43,469 nt of DNA from an uncultured Lachnospiraceae bacterium (GTDB lineage Bacteria; Bacillota; Clostridia; Lachnospirales; Lachnospiraceae). Positions 8,875 through 17,313 of this stretch are shown piece after piece. The DNA lies in the NCBI GenBank assembly GCA_947589055.1, contig CANPZL010000017.1, forward strand, positions 1 to 43,469, in the 5' to 3' direction. A program made the position numbers and the translations under genes. The first letter of the stretch is position 1; every line of letters begins with the position of its first letter. The notes beneath the pieces are model-generated. The model ran no database searches, was not told the origin of the DNA, and saw nothing but the letters and a program-made list of their open reading frames with translations.

Positions 8875-9279
8875 ATGGCAACAGCAGCAAAAAAAGTTAC
8901 GAAAAAGGTGGCCAAGAAGCGTGTAAAAAAGAACGTAGAACGTGGACAGGCACACATTCAGTCATCGTTTAATAATACGATCGTTACTTTGACCGATGCA
9001 GAAGGCAATGCCTTGTCATGGGCAAGCGCAGGCGGGTTAGGTTTTCGGGGTTCCAGGAAGTCAACGCCTTATGCGGCACAGATGGCAGCAGAGGCAGCAA
9101 CCAAAGCGGCATTGGTACATGGTTTGAAATCAGTTGACGTAATGGTAAAGGGTCCGGGTTCCGGACGTGAAGCGGCAATCCGTGCTTTGCAGGCATGTGG
9201 TCTGGATGTAATAAGTATCACAGATGTTACACCAATTCCGCATAATGGTTGTCGTCAGCCAAAGCGTCGTAGAGTCTAA
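8875..9279 (+). CDS. rpsK: 30S ribosomal protein S11
   Basis: A 134-residue S11 of the 30S platform, lining the mRNA exit path. After a lysine-rich N-terminal arm ([14 protein letters not shown]) come [35 protein letters not shown] and the C-terminal [19 protein letters not shown] 8875 follows TAGGAGG. Standard alpha-operon position between rpsM and rpsD. Confidence 0.97.
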   Translation: MATAAKKVTKKVAKKRVKKNVERGQAHIQSSFNNTIVTLTDAEGNALSWASAGGLGFRGSRKSTPYAAQMAAEAATKAALVHGLKSVDVMVKGPGSGREAAIRALQACGLDVISITDVTPIPHNGCRQPKRRRV

Positions 9280-9298
9280 TTTAGGAGGTACAGGATAG

Positions 9299-9892
9299 AT
9301 GGCAGTAGATAGAACTCCCGTTCTTAAGAGATGCAGATCTTTAGGCATGGAGCCGATGTATCTCGGAATTGACAAAAAGTCAAACAGAACATTGAATAGA
9401 GCAAATAGAAAAATGAGTGAATATGGACTTCAGCTTCGTGAAAAGCAGAAGGCAAAATTCATTTATGGTGTGTTGGAGAAGCCCTTCCGGAATCTCTATG
9501 CAAAAGCTGAGCGTATGAAGGGATTAACGGGTCCTAACTTAATGATTTTATTAGAGTTAAGACTGGATAATGTGATTTTTCGATTGGGATTTGCCAGAAC
9601 TCGTAAAGAAGCAAGACAGATTGTTGACCATAAGCATGTTTTAGTAAACGGTAAGTGTGTAAACATTCCTTCCTACAGAGTAAAGGCAGGCGATAAGATT
9701 GAGATTCGTGAGAAGAGCAAATCTTCTCAGAGATATAAGGACATCCTTGAAGTGACAGGTGGAAGATTAGTTCCGGCTTGGTTAGAGGCAGATCAGGAAA
9801 ACCTGAGTGGTACAGTGAAGGAACTGCCATTGAGAGAGCAGATCGATGTACCGGTAAACGAAACTCTTATCGTTGAGTTGTATTCTAAATAA
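9299..9892 (+). CDS. rpsD: 30S ribosomal protein S4
   Basis: A 197-residue S4, a primary 16S rRNA binder at the mRNA entrance. The S4 RNA-binding domain is visible around residues 85-150 ([21 protein letters not shown], quoted in part: [17 protein letters not shown], then [12 protein letters not shown]). The N-terminus lacks the zinc-binding cysteines of other S4 proteins and reads [17 protein letters not shown], so this is a zinc-free form. Unlike Bacillus, where rpsD stands alone with its own autoregulatory leader, it lies inside the alpha operon here. Confidence 0.96.
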   Translation: MAVDRTPVLKRCRSLGMEPMYLGIDKKSNRTLNRANRKMSEYGLQLREKQKAKFIYGVLEKPFRNLYAKAERMKGLTGPNLMILLELRLDNVIFRLGFARTRKEARQIVDHKHVLVNGKCVNIPSYRVKAGDKIEIREKSKSSQRYKDILEVTGGRLVPAWLEADQENLSGTVKELPLREQIDVPVNETLIVELYSK

Positions 9893-9948
9893 TCCATAAA
9901 TATTTAGGAATGACCTCAACTTATTAACCCAAAAGGAGGGTCCCAATA

Positions 9949-10905
9949 GTGTTTGAATTTGAAAAGCCTAGAATTGAAATTGTAGAGATTTCCGAAGACG
10001 ATAAATATGGACGCTTTGTAGTTGAGCCTTTAGAACGAGGTTATGGTACAACTCTCGGTAATTCATTGAGGAGAATCATGCTTTCTTCTTTACCGGGTTC
10101 CGCAGTTACTTCTGTGAAGATCAAGGGTGTGTTACATGAGTTCAGTTCGATTCCGGGTGTAAAGGAAGATGTGACTGAAATTATTATGAATATTAAGGAG
10201 CTTGCAATCAAAAATAGCTCCAGTGCCGACACAACGACTGCATACATTGAATATGAAGGCGAGGGTGTCGTAACGGCGGCAGATATTCATGTGGACAGTA
10301 ATGTTGAGATTTTAAATAAAGATTTAGTGATTGCAACCTTAAATGGCGGTACGGATTGTCGTCTGGATATGGAATTAACGATTTCCAAGGGTAGAGGTTA
10401 TGTAGGCGCCGATAAGAATAAGAAGGACGATTCCTCGATTGATATGATCGCAGTGGATTCCATTTATACACCGGTAGAGCGGGTCAATATGATCGTGGAA
10501 AATACTCGTGTTGGTCAGGTGACGGACTATGATAAGCTGACCTTAGATGTATATACCAACGGTACATTAGCACCGGATGAAGCGGTCAGCTTGGCAGCAA
10601 AGGTATTAAGCGAGCATTTAAGTCTGTTTATTGATTTGTCAGAGAATGCAAAGTCCACAGAAGTAATGATAGAGACAAAGGACGATGAAAAAGGGAAAGT
10701 GCTTGAAATGAGCATTGATGAACTGGAATTATCGGTTCGATCCTATAATTGCTTAAAGCGTGCAGGTATTAATACTGTTGAAGAGTTGACCAATAAAACT
10801 TCCGAAGACATGATGAAAGTACGGAATCTTGGACGTAAGTCCTTAGAGGAAGTATTAGGCAAGTTGAAGGAGTTAGGTCTGGAGCTTCGCAATGGCGAAG
10901 ATTAA
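9949..10905 (+). CDS. rpoA: DNA-directed RNA polymerase subunit alpha
   Basis: A 318-residue alpha subunit. The N-terminal dimerisation and assembly domain (about residues 1-230) contains [24 protein letters not shown] sequence (seen: [20 protein letters not shown]), and the C-terminal domain (about 245-312) contains the helix-hairpin-helix region [18 protein letters not shown] and [11 protein letters not shown], which binds UP elements and activators. It starts at GTG 9949 after AAAGGAGGG. Located between rpsD and rplQ as usual. Confidence 0.97.
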   Translation: MFEFEKPRIEIVEISEDDKYGRFVVEPLERGYGTTLGNSLRRIMLSSLPGSAVTSVKIKGVLHEFSSIPGVKEDVTEIIMNIKELAIKNSSSADTTTAYIEYEGEGVVTAADIHVDSNVEILNKDLVIATLNGGTDCRLDMELTISKGRGYVGADKNKKDDSSIDMIAVDSIYTPVERVNMIVENTRVGQVTDYDKLTLDVYTNGTLAPDEAVSLAAKVLSEHLSLFIDLSENAKSTEVMIETKDDEKGKVLEMSIDELELSVRSYNCLKRAGINTVEELTNKTSEDMMKVRNLGRKSLEEVLGKLKELGLELRNGED

Positions 10906-10987
10906 ACCAATAGCCACTAAAGCCGAATAATAGTAAGCATAGTGAAGATGCAGGAAACTGCATAGAACTCATAAGGAGGATATTTAT

Positions 10988-11524
10988 ATGGCAATGCATA
11001 GAAAGCTTGGTAAGGAATCCAGTGCAAGACAGGCATTACTTCGTAATCAGGTAACCATGTTGCTTTATCATGGTAAGATCAAAACAACGGAAGCACGTGC
11101 AAAGGAAGTACGCCAGATCGCAGAGCATTTAATTACATTAGCAGTAAAGGAAAAGGATAATTTTGACGAAGTTACTGTAACTGCAAAGGTTCCGAAGCTG
11201 GACAAGGATGGAAAGCGGATTAAGGAAGTTGTTGACGGTAAGAAGGTTACCCAGTATGATACGGTTGAAAAGAAGGTAAAGAAGGATCAGCCTTCTAGGC
11301 TTCATGCCAGAAGACAGATGTTAAAGGTCCTATATCCGGTGATTGAAGTTCCGCAGGAAGCGGCCGGAAAGAAAAGAGGAACCAAAAAGGTTGACTTAAC
11401 AGCAAAATTATTTGATGAATATGGACCGAAGTATGCAGGTCGTCCGGGTGGTTATACCAGAATCGTTAAGATTGGACCACGTAAGGGTGATGCAGCTATG
11501 GAAGTTATTCTTGAATTGGTATAA
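10988..11524 (+). CDS. rplQ: 50S ribosomal protein L17 with internal insert
   Basis: L17 sits at the 50S exit-tunnel side. The conserved core is present: HRKLGKESSARQALLRNQ at the N-terminus, SRLHARRQMLKVLY in the middle and GGYTRIVKIGPRKGDAA near the C-terminus. At 178 residues it is about 55-60 longer than the 120-residue Bacillus form. Most of the extra length is a charged insert at about residues 57-103 (KVPKLDKDGKRIKEVVDG and following), between the segments that are contiguous in Bacillus; a second, small basic loop KKRGTKK lies at about 128-134. Expanded L17 of this kind is, to my knowledge, seen in Lachnospiraceae. A strong terminator follows. Confidence 0.95.
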   Translation: MAMHRKLGKESSARQALLRNQVTMLLYHGKIKTTEARAKEVRQIAEHLITLAVKEKDNFDEVTVTAKVPKLDKDGKRIKEVVDGKKVTQYDTVEKKVKKDQPSRLHARRQMLKVLYPVIEVPQEAAGKKRGTKKVDLTAKLFDEYGPKYAGRPGGYTRIVKIGPRKGDAAMEVILELV

Positions 11525-11530
11525 GAGCGG

Positions 11531-11571
11531 AACGGGCTGTCGCAAGAAGGTGTGCGGCAGCCCGTTTCTTT
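11531..11571 (+). terminator. Intrinsic terminator after rplQ
   Basis: AACGGGCTGTCGCA (11531-11544) pairs with TGCGGCAGCCCGTT (11553-11566) as a 14-bp stem with one G-U pair and an 8-base loop, followed by the T-rich tail GTTTCTTT to 11571. It ends the alpha operon. The ecfA start lies only about 25 bases further, so some read-through or an unseen promoter must feed the ecf genes. Confidence 0.85.
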
Positions 11572-11595
11572 ATGAACAGGGCAGGAAACAAACAC

Positions 11596-13374
11596 ATGAT
11601 TGATGCAGAACATGTAACATTTGAATATTTTCGACGGGACGAAAATGGAAGTGTAACGGAGATCGTAGAAGCTGTAAAAGACTTATCCATGCAGGTGAAA
11701 GCAGGAGAATTTATCGGGATTCTGGGCTGTAACGGTTCCGGTAAATCCACCTTTGCAAAATTGTTAAGTGCGTTGCTGCAGCCATCTGAGGGAACGATTA
11801 CAATTGCTGGTATGGATACACGGGAAAAGGAACATACATGGGCAATTCGGAAAAATGCTGGAATGGTTTTTCAGAATCCGGATAATCAGATCATTGGAAC
11901 AACGGTAGAAGAGGATGTTGCATTTGGACCGGAAAATCTCGGAATGGAACCCGGAGCGATCGAACAAAGAATTGCAGAAGCACTGGAAGCAGTGGGAATG
12001 ACAGCATATTATCAGCAATCGCCCGGACGACTATCCGGAGGTCAGAAACAAAGAATTGCGATTGCCGGTATTTTGGCGATGCATCCGACATGTATGATTT
12101 TTGATGAATCGACTGCCATGTTGGATCCCAAAGGCACAAAAGAAGTCATGAATGCGGTCCGGGCCTTAAATCAGAAGCAAAAAATAACTATTTTATATAT
12201 CACGCATGATATGGAAGAAGTGGTTGACGCCGATCGGCTGATCGTTATGCATCAAGGGCGGCTGGTGATGGAAGGTTCCCCCGATGCTGTTTTTCGTAAG
12301 AAAGACGAACTAAAAAGCTATGGTTTGACAGTTCCCTGGGCCACAGAAGTAGCAGAAAGACTTCATGCGGCTGGAATCTCTTGTCCGTCAGTTCTTCTTC
12401 ATGATGAGGAGCTGTTGGAGCTTATTTGCAGGATCGCAGGAAAAGGCAGAAATAATCTTCGGGAGGCGATGGAACCGCCGGTGGCTCCGAGTTCAAAGGA
12501 AGATAGGAGTTCTGATACGGAGGCGATGGTAAAGGGTTTGGTGTTTCATCATGTTTCATACGAATATAACTCTAAAACTGCTTACGCCCATATGGCGCTT
12601 CGTGATGTTGATCTGGCCATTCATAAGGGAGAGTTTATTGGATTGATCGGACATACCGGTTCTGGCAAATCGACTCTGATACAGCATATGAACGGTTTAT
12701 TAAAGCCTGCAAACGGTAATATTTTTTATGAAGGAAAGGATATACATGAAAAAGGGTATTCCCGTATCTATCTGCGGGAAAAGGTAGGTCTGGTATTTCA
12801 ATATCCGGAATATCAGTTGTTTGCAGATACGGTTTTAGAGGATGTATCCTTTGGACCTAAAAACTTAAATCTGCCCTTATTAGAGGTTCAGCAGCGGGCA
12901 TTTCAGGCTATTGAGGCGGTAGGTTTAGAGGACAGTGTTTATGACCTGTCGCCATTTGAGTTATCGGGCGGACAAAAACGCAGGGTTGCCATAGCGGGTG
13001 TGCTTGCAATGAAGCCGGATTTTTTGATTCTGGATGAACCGACAGCCGGATTGGATCCGGTTGGGAAAAAACAATTGTTGGAGATGTTAAAGGCGCTCCA
13101 TCAGAAGGGTATGGGGATCCTTTTAATTTCCCATAACATGGAAGATATAGCAGAATATGCCGGACGGATTCTGGTAATGGAACAGGGGAAAATTGTTCTT
13201 GACGGAAGGCCGGAGGATATTTTTTATGAAAAAGAACAACTTCAGGGGTTGGGGCTGGATATTCCGAGAACATCAAAACTGCTCGGACAATTATGGGAAA
13301 TGGGGTATCCGGTAAATCCGAAACGGTTTCGTATGGAAGATACATGGCAGGAATTAGTGCGGTTAATTGGATAA
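11596..13374 (+). CDS. Energy-coupling factor transporter, fused EcfA1-EcfA2 ATPases
   Basis: A 592-residue protein with two complete ABC ATPase halves, corresponding to the two separate ATPase subunits (EcfA1 and EcfA2) that power ECF vitamin and metal importers. First half: Walker A GCNGSGKST (44-52), signature LSGGQKQ (146-152), Walker B ending FDE (to 171), with the EcfA1-typical ESTAMLDP. Second half: Walker A GHTGSGKST (352-360), signature LSGGQKR (456-462), Walker B LILDEPTAGLDP (477-488). A hydrophilic linker spans about 285-311. I start at ATG 11596, which has GGCAGGAA upstream; ATG 11572 is next to the terminator T-run with no ribosome binding site. ecfT follows by 48 bases. No substrate-binding S component is nearby, as expected for a shared group II module. 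Confidence 0.92.
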   Translation: MIDAEHVTFEYFRRDENGSVTEIVEAVKDLSMQVKAGEFIGILGCNGSGKSTFAKLLSALLQPSEGTITIAGMDTREKEHTWAIRKNAGMVFQNPDNQIIGTTVEEDVAFGPENLGMEPGAIEQRIAEALEAVGMTAYYQQSPGRLSGGQKQRIAIAGILAMHPTCMIFDESTAMLDPKGTKEVMNAVRALNQKQKITILYITHDMEEVVDADRLIVMHQGRLVMEGSPDAVFRKKDELKSYGLTVPWATEVAERLHAAGISCPSVLLHDEELLELICRIAGKGRNNLREAMEPPVAPSSKEDRSSDTEAMVKGLVFHHVSYEYNSKTAYAHMALRDVDLAIHKGEFIGLIGHTGSGKSTLIQHMNGLLKPANGNIFYEGKDIHEKGYSRIYLREKVGLVFQYPEYQLFADTVLEDVSFGPKNLNLPLLEVQQRAFQAIEAVGLEDSVYDLSPFELSGGQKRRVAIAGVLAMKPDFLILDEPTAGLDPVGKKQLLEMLKALHQKGMGILLISHNMEDIAEYAGRILVMEQGKIVLDGRPEDIFYEKEQLQGLGLDIPRTSKLLGQLWEMGYPVNPKRFRMEDTWQELVRLIG

Positions 13375-13422
13375 ACGGTAAGATAACAGAAAATAGGATC
13401 TTACATTTATGAGGAAATTAGG

Positions 13423-14247
13423 ATGCGAGACATAACAATAGGACAATTTTATCCGATAGAATCTAAGATACACAGTCTGGATCCCAGAACCAAGCTGGCG
13501 ATTACATTTTTTTATGTGTCGAGCCTTATTTTGGCGAATAATAAATATATGTATCTGCTGGCTTTTGCGGCATTGATTGTGTATTTTTTGCTTTCTCGTG
13601 TTCCGCTTGGCTATATGGCAAGGGGACTGCGTGGAATATTGATTTTTATTGTCTTGTCGGTTTTTTTGAATATTCTTTTTACACCGGGTGATCCCATATT
13701 TGAATGGGGTGTCTTTCATATTACCTGGCAGGGGATTCGGACCGGCTGCTATACATTGCTGCGGATTCTGTTTTTGGTATTCGGCGCATCGATCATTACG
13801 TATACTACAACGCCTACAAAGCTGGCCGATGGACTGGAACAGGGGTTTCAATGGTTGAAGCGTTTTCGAGTGCCGGTTCATGAGGTGGCAATGATGATAA
13901 GCATTGCAATGCGGTTTATTCCTATTCTGGTTGAAGAACTGGATAAGATTATGAAGGCACAGCAGGCACGGGGAGCAGACTTTGAAACGGGGAATCTGTT
14001 TCGACGGTTAAAAAGCCTGTTTCCGGTTATCCTTCCTATGTTTGTATCGGCAATCCGGCGGGCAAATGAATTGGCATTGGCAATGGATGCCCGGTGTTAT
14101 CGGGGCGGAGAAGGAAGAACAAAGCTGCATCCCTTGAAGTATGAAAGACGGGACAGAATCGCATATCTTAGCTTGCTGGTGTATATGTGTGGAATGGCGA
14201 TATTGCGGATCTGGGCGGATTGGGAGCCGCTTTGGAATCTGGCTTAA
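13423..14247 (+). CDS. ecfT: Energy-coupling factor transporter transmembrane subunit EcfT
   Basis: A 274-residue CbiQ/EcfT-family membrane protein that couples the EcfA ATPases to exchangeable substrate-binding S components. Hydrophobic segments lie at about residues 23-60, 67-85, 100-125 and 242-262. The two coupling-helix motifs are visible as QQARGADFE and MDARCYRGGEGRTKL; the second has Cys where Gly is common. ATG 13423 follows GAGGAAA. It lies between the fused ecfA and truA in the conserved Firmicutes order. Confidence 0.93.
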   Translation: MRDITIGQFYPIESKIHSLDPRTKLAITFFYVSSLILANNKYMYLLAFAALIVYFLLSRVPLGYMARGLRGILIFIVLSVFLNILFTPGDPIFEWGVFHITWQGIRTGCYTLLRILFLVFGASIITYTTTPTKLADGLEQGFQWLKRFRVPVHEVAMMISIAMRFIPILVEELDKIMKAQQARGADFETGNLFRRLKSLFPVILPMFVSAIRRANELALAMDARCYRGGEGRTKLHPLKYERRDRIAYLSLLVYMCGMAILRIWADWEPLWNLA

Positions 14248-14276
14248 GATAGAAAAGAAATGAAAAGAGGAACTAG

Positions 14277-15014
14277 ATGAAGCGGGTAAAACTAATTGTA
14301 TCCTATGATGGTACGAATTATTGCGGCTGGCAGATACAAAAAAACGGTATTACAATCGAAGAGGTACTCAATAGGACTATTTCAGAACTGGTAGGGGAAG
14401 AGATTGCAGTGATAGGGGCAAGTCGGACAGATTCGGGCGTTCATGCTATGGGGAATGTGGCAGTCTTTGATACGACAAGCAGGATTCCGGCGGAAAAAAT
14501 GAGTTTTGCACTGAATCAGCGGCTGCCGGAGGATATTCGGATCCAGCATTCTTGTGAGGTCCCTCTGGATTGGCATCCCAGATATTGTAATACAAGAAAA
14601 ACTTATGAATATCGAATATTAAATCGTAAATTTTCTATTCCGACAAACCGATTATATAGTCATTTTTTTTACTATCCCCTCGATGTGGAAAAGATGCAGA
14701 AAGCGGCCTCCTATCTTGTGGGAGAGCATGATTTTAAGAGCTTTTGTTCTGCAAGGACACAGGTGGAGAATACAATACGCACAATATATTATTTAGATGT
14801 AAGAAAAGAAGGCGATCAGATCGTAATTCAGATCAATGGAAATGGTTTTCTGTATAATATGGTAAGAATAATAGTAGGAACACTGATAAAGGTAGGGACG
14901 GGTCTATATCCGCCGGAGCATATGAAAGAAATCCTAGATGCCAAAGATCGTCGAATGGCGGGGCCAAAAGCAGAAGCAAGGGGACTTACTTTGCTGGAAA
15001 TCGAATATTTGTAA
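14277..15014 (+). CDS. truA: tRNA pseudouridine(38-40) synthase TruA
   Basis: A 245-residue TruA that converts uridines 38-40 of the anticodon arm to pseudouridine. The catalytic aspartate is D52 in GASRTDSGVHAMGNV; other family landmarks are YDGTNYCGWQIQ near the N-terminus, DWHPRYCNTRKTYEY and GNGFLYNMVRIIVGTL. Length is normal. ATG 14277 follows AAAGAGG. It is 29 bases after ecfT, likely in the same transcript; 319 untranslated bases follow. Confidence 0.95.
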   Translation: MKRVKLIVSYDGTNYCGWQIQKNGITIEEVLNRTISELVGEEIAVIGASRTDSGVHAMGNVAVFDTTSRIPAEKMSFALNQRLPEDIRIQHSCEVPLDWHPRYCNTRKTYEYRILNRKFSIPTNRLYSHFFYYPLDVEKMQKAASYLVGEHDFKSFCSARTQVENTIRTIYYLDVRKEGDQIVIQINGNGFLYNMVRIIVGTLIKVGTGLYPPEHMKEILDAKDRRMAGPKAEARGLTLLEIEYL

Positions 15015-15058
15015 AAATTATCGAAGAAAGTAAAAAGACAGTAAAATATGAAAAATTG

Positions 15059-15129
15059 TGTGGAAAAGTTTTGAATTATCCAAAGATTTCTGGAAGATAT
15101 CCACATAAATATCAACATTTCGTGGAAAA
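15059..15129. other. Cluster of DnaA-box-like nonamers upstream of rplM
   Basis: Within 71 bases of the truA-rplM gap are four nonamers close to the DnaA box TTATCCACA: TGTGGAAAA (15059-15067, the complement of TTTTCCACA), TTATCCAAA (15076-15084), ATATCCACA (15097-15105) and CGTGGAAAA (15121-15129). Each differs from the consensus by one base. The region is A+T-rich, so chance is a real alternative; a DnaA effect on the rplM promoter 80 bases downstream is only a possibility. Confidence 0.25.
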
Positions 15130-15208
15130 CTTAACGAAACTACTGTCATTTTCTGTGAACATTTGCGTGTAAAACTGGAAAAAGTTAAGAAAAAACAGCC
15201 AAAATTCA

Positions 15209-15237
15209 TTGACACACCCACAAGAGTGTAATATAAT
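15209..15237 (+). promoter_or_regulatory. Consensus sigma-A promoter for rplM-rpsI
   Basis: TTGACA (15209-15214) and TATAAT (15232-15237) are separated by exactly 17 bases, a perfect consensus. Transcription should start near 15244, giving a leader of about 90 bases before rplM. A very strong promoter is appropriate for ribosomal proteins. Confidence 0.9.
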
Positions 15238-15243
15238 ATAAAA

Positions 15244-15333
15244 CTGTGACGAGAAAGATAAATACTTAAGCCAAAGCCCCGGTAATAGTATTATCAGATA
15301 AATGTTATGGTATTTTTTTAAGGAGGAACAACC
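15244..15333 (+). promoter_or_regulatory. rplM leader with mutually exclusive stems (L13-leader-like)
   Basis: The leader contains AAATACT (15260-15266), which can pair either with AGTATT (15287-15292) or with GTATTT (15310-15315). The second pairing is followed directly by a T-run (to 15319) and then the ribosome binding site AAGGAGG. Competing stems of this kind fit an autoregulatory or attenuation leader such as the L13 leader known from Firmicutes. I infer this from position and pairing only; no covariance model was run. Confidence 0.45.
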
Positions 15334-15768
15334 ATGAAAAGTTATATGGCTAGCCCGTCAACGATTGAGAGACAGTGGTACGTAGTTGACGCTACAGGAC
15401 ATACATTAGGACGTTTGGCATCTGAGATTGCAAAGGTATTGAGAGGTAAAAATAAGCCTACTTATACGCCGCATATGGATACCGGTGATTATGTAATAGT
15501 CGTAAATGCAGATAAGATTCGAGTTACCGGTAAAAAGCTGGATCAAAAGATATATTACAACCATTCCGAATATGTAGGCGGTATGAGAGAAACTACGTTA
15601 AGGGAAAAAATGAAGAAAAAACCGGAAGATGTTATTTACTTAGCAGTGAAGGGTATGCTTCCCAAGGGACCTTTAGGACGTGCGATGATCAAAAAGCTCC
15701 ATGTGTACGCAGGACCGGAGCATAAACAGACAGCGCAGAAGCCGAAGGAATTAGTAATCAAGTATTAA
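15334..15768 (+). CDS. rplM: 50S ribosomal protein L13
   Basis: A 144-residue L13, an early assembly protein of the large subunit. Family segments are [37 protein letters not shown] and [14 protein letters not shown], with [15 protein letters not shown] near the end. ATG 15334 follows AAGGAGG. It is co-transcribed with rpsI (20-base gap) from the consensus promoter upstream. Confidence 0.97.
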   Translation: MKSYMASPSTIERQWYVVDATGHTLGRLASEIAKVLRGKNKPTYTPHMDTGDYVIVVNADKIRVTGKKLDQKIYYNHSEYVGGMRETTLREKMKKKPEDVIYLAVKGMLPKGPLGRAMIKKLHVYAGPEHKQTAQKPKELVIKY

Positions 15769-15788
15769 GGTAGAAGGAGGACATAACA

Positions 15789-16190
15789 GTGGCTAAGAAA
15801 AAAGATAACAAGTTCTATGGAACCGGTAGAAGAAAAAGCAGTATTGCAAGAGTATATTTAGTACCCGGTACTGGTAAGATCACGATTAACAAGAGAGATA
15901 TGGATGATTACTTTGGATTAGAGACATTGAAGTTGATCGTAAATCAGCCATTTAATGCGACTTCTACACAGGGAAAGTTTGATGTACTGGTAAATGTACA
16001 CGGTGGTGGTTTTACCGGACAGGCCGGTGCGATTCGGCATGGTATCGCAAGAGCATTATGTGTAGCAGATCCGGAGTACAGACCAGCCTTAAAGAAGGCC
16101 GGCTTATTAACTCGTGCCCCTCGGATGAAGGAAAGAAAGAAGTACGGTTTGAAGGCTGCAAGACGTGCTCCGCAGTTCTCCAAGCGATAA
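15789..16190 (+). CDS. rpsI: 30S ribosomal protein S9
   Basis: A 133-residue S9 whose C-terminal tail reaches P-site tRNA. Recognised by [19 protein letters not shown] at the start, [19 protein letters not shown] in the middle and the invariant end [14 protein letters not shown]. It starts at GTG 15789 after AGAAGGAGG. A strong terminator follows, closing the conserved ribosomal block; accessory genes begin immediately after. Confidence 0.97.
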   Translation: MAKKKDNKFYGTGRRKSSIARVYLVPGTGKITINKRDMDDYFGLETLKLIVNQPFNATSTQGKFDVLVNVHGGGFTGQAGAIRHGIARALCVADPEYRPALKKAGLLTRAPRMKERKKYGLKAARRAPQFSKR

Positions 16191-16224
16191 TTCAGTTCAC
16201 GAAGAGATAATCTTTATTCAAATC

Positions 16225-16260
16225 AAATACTCCAGAATGTATATTCTGGAGTATTTATTT
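16225..16260 (+). terminator. Intrinsic terminator after rpsI
   Basis: AAATACTCCAGAAT (16225-16238) pairs perfectly with ATTCTGGAGTATTT (16243-16256) around GTAT, followed by ATTTTG. The 14-bp stem and T-rich tail are a clear terminator for the rplM-rpsI transcript. Confidence 0.85.
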
Positions 16261-16288
16261 TGTCTATAATGTGATTGGAGGAAGGGTT

Positions 16289-17287
16289 ATGGAAGAAATT
16301 GTATTAAGTATATGTATTCCTACTTATAACAGAGGGCATAGAGCATTAGCTTTAGTAAGTGAATTAAGGGGATTACTTGATACGTATGATAATATCGAAA
16401 TTATTGTATCAAATAATGGAAGTAACAAGCACCTAGATGGGTATGAAACCATTGAAAAGATGTGTATAGATAGATTACGGTACCATAAGTTTGATGAAAA
16501 TCAATATTTCTGGGGAAATGTAAATCAAGTACTAAAAATGGCAAAAGGTCGTTTTGCACTACTTATCAGTGATGAAGATAACATTGAAATGGAAAATCTG
16601 GATCATTATTTAGAGTTATGTTCTAATAATCCAGATATTAGTGTAATACGTAGTAAAACGTTAAAATTGTATACCTATATAGTAAATGAAACTGGAAAAA
16701 AAGGATATGATGCAATAAAAAAGTTTTTTCTTTGTAATAATTATATGTCAGGCGTTCTGTATAACAAGAGCATTTTAACAAATGAAATAATAGACAGATT
16801 GTATGATAATTTTAAAGATAATATTGCATATCGGTTTTATCCACATATGGTATTTGATGCTTATTGTCTTGTACAGGGAGATTTTTTAAGTGATGGTTTT
16901 TGTCTTATTAATGAAGGAGATGCAGAGAAAGAATTAGCAGATGTATCTGATGTCGATAAAGAAACGAAAATGCAGAAATATACTACATATGAAAGCAGAT
17001 TGGAGCAACAAAGAGGTTTTGTAGATATTGTTAAGAATTTGTGGTGTGCAACTGAAGCTGAAAAGGCACGTATGTTCATGAGAATATGTGAAAAAACTAT
17101 TATGCTTCTTACACTTGTTCGGGAGGAATATGAAAAACAAGGAGTACCATTTCATATTCTTACAAACAAATATCGAGAACAGTGTATGAGTGATATAGAA
17201 TATATTAATTTACCTGTTATTAATGGAGATATAGCGACATGGATTAAATATGTTGAAACGCTTATAGATGTATGTAGTAATTCATAG
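16289..17287 (+). CDS. GT2-type glycosyltransferase, orphan
   Basis: A 332-residue protein with a GT-A family 2 glycosyltransferase N-terminus: SICIPTYNRG, then IIVSNNGS, then LLISDEDNIEME with the metal-binding DxD at residues 95-97. The middle segment YMSGVLYNKSIL resembles the acceptor-side region of sugar transferases of the abequosyltransferase type. No membrane segments or signal peptide are evident. I choose ATG 16289 because GGAGGAAGGG lies just upstream; an in-frame GTG at 16271 lies before that site. The coding sequence is more A+T-rich than the ribosomal genes and stands alone without other polysaccharide genes, next to a transposase remnant, so recent acquisition is likely. Donor and acceptor cannot be told. 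Confidence 0.75.
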   Translation: MEEIVLSICIPTYNRGHRALALVSELRGLLDTYDNIEIIVSNNGSNKHLDGYETIEKMCIDRLRYHKFDENQYFWGNVNQVLKMAKGRFALLISDEDNIEMENLDHYLELCSNNPDISVIRSKTLKLYTYIVNETGKKGYDAIKKFFLCNNYMSGVLYNKSILTNEIIDRLYDNFKDNIAYRFYPHMVFDAYCLVQGDFLSDGFCLINEGDAEKELADVSDVDKETKMQKYTTYESRLEQQRGFVDIVKNLWCATEAEKARMFMRICEKTIMLLTLVREEYEKQGVPFHILTNKYREQCMSDIEYINLPVINGDIATWIKYVETLIDVCSNS

Positions 17288-17313
17288 TTGGATTATTTGT
17301 ATGGTATATTTTG

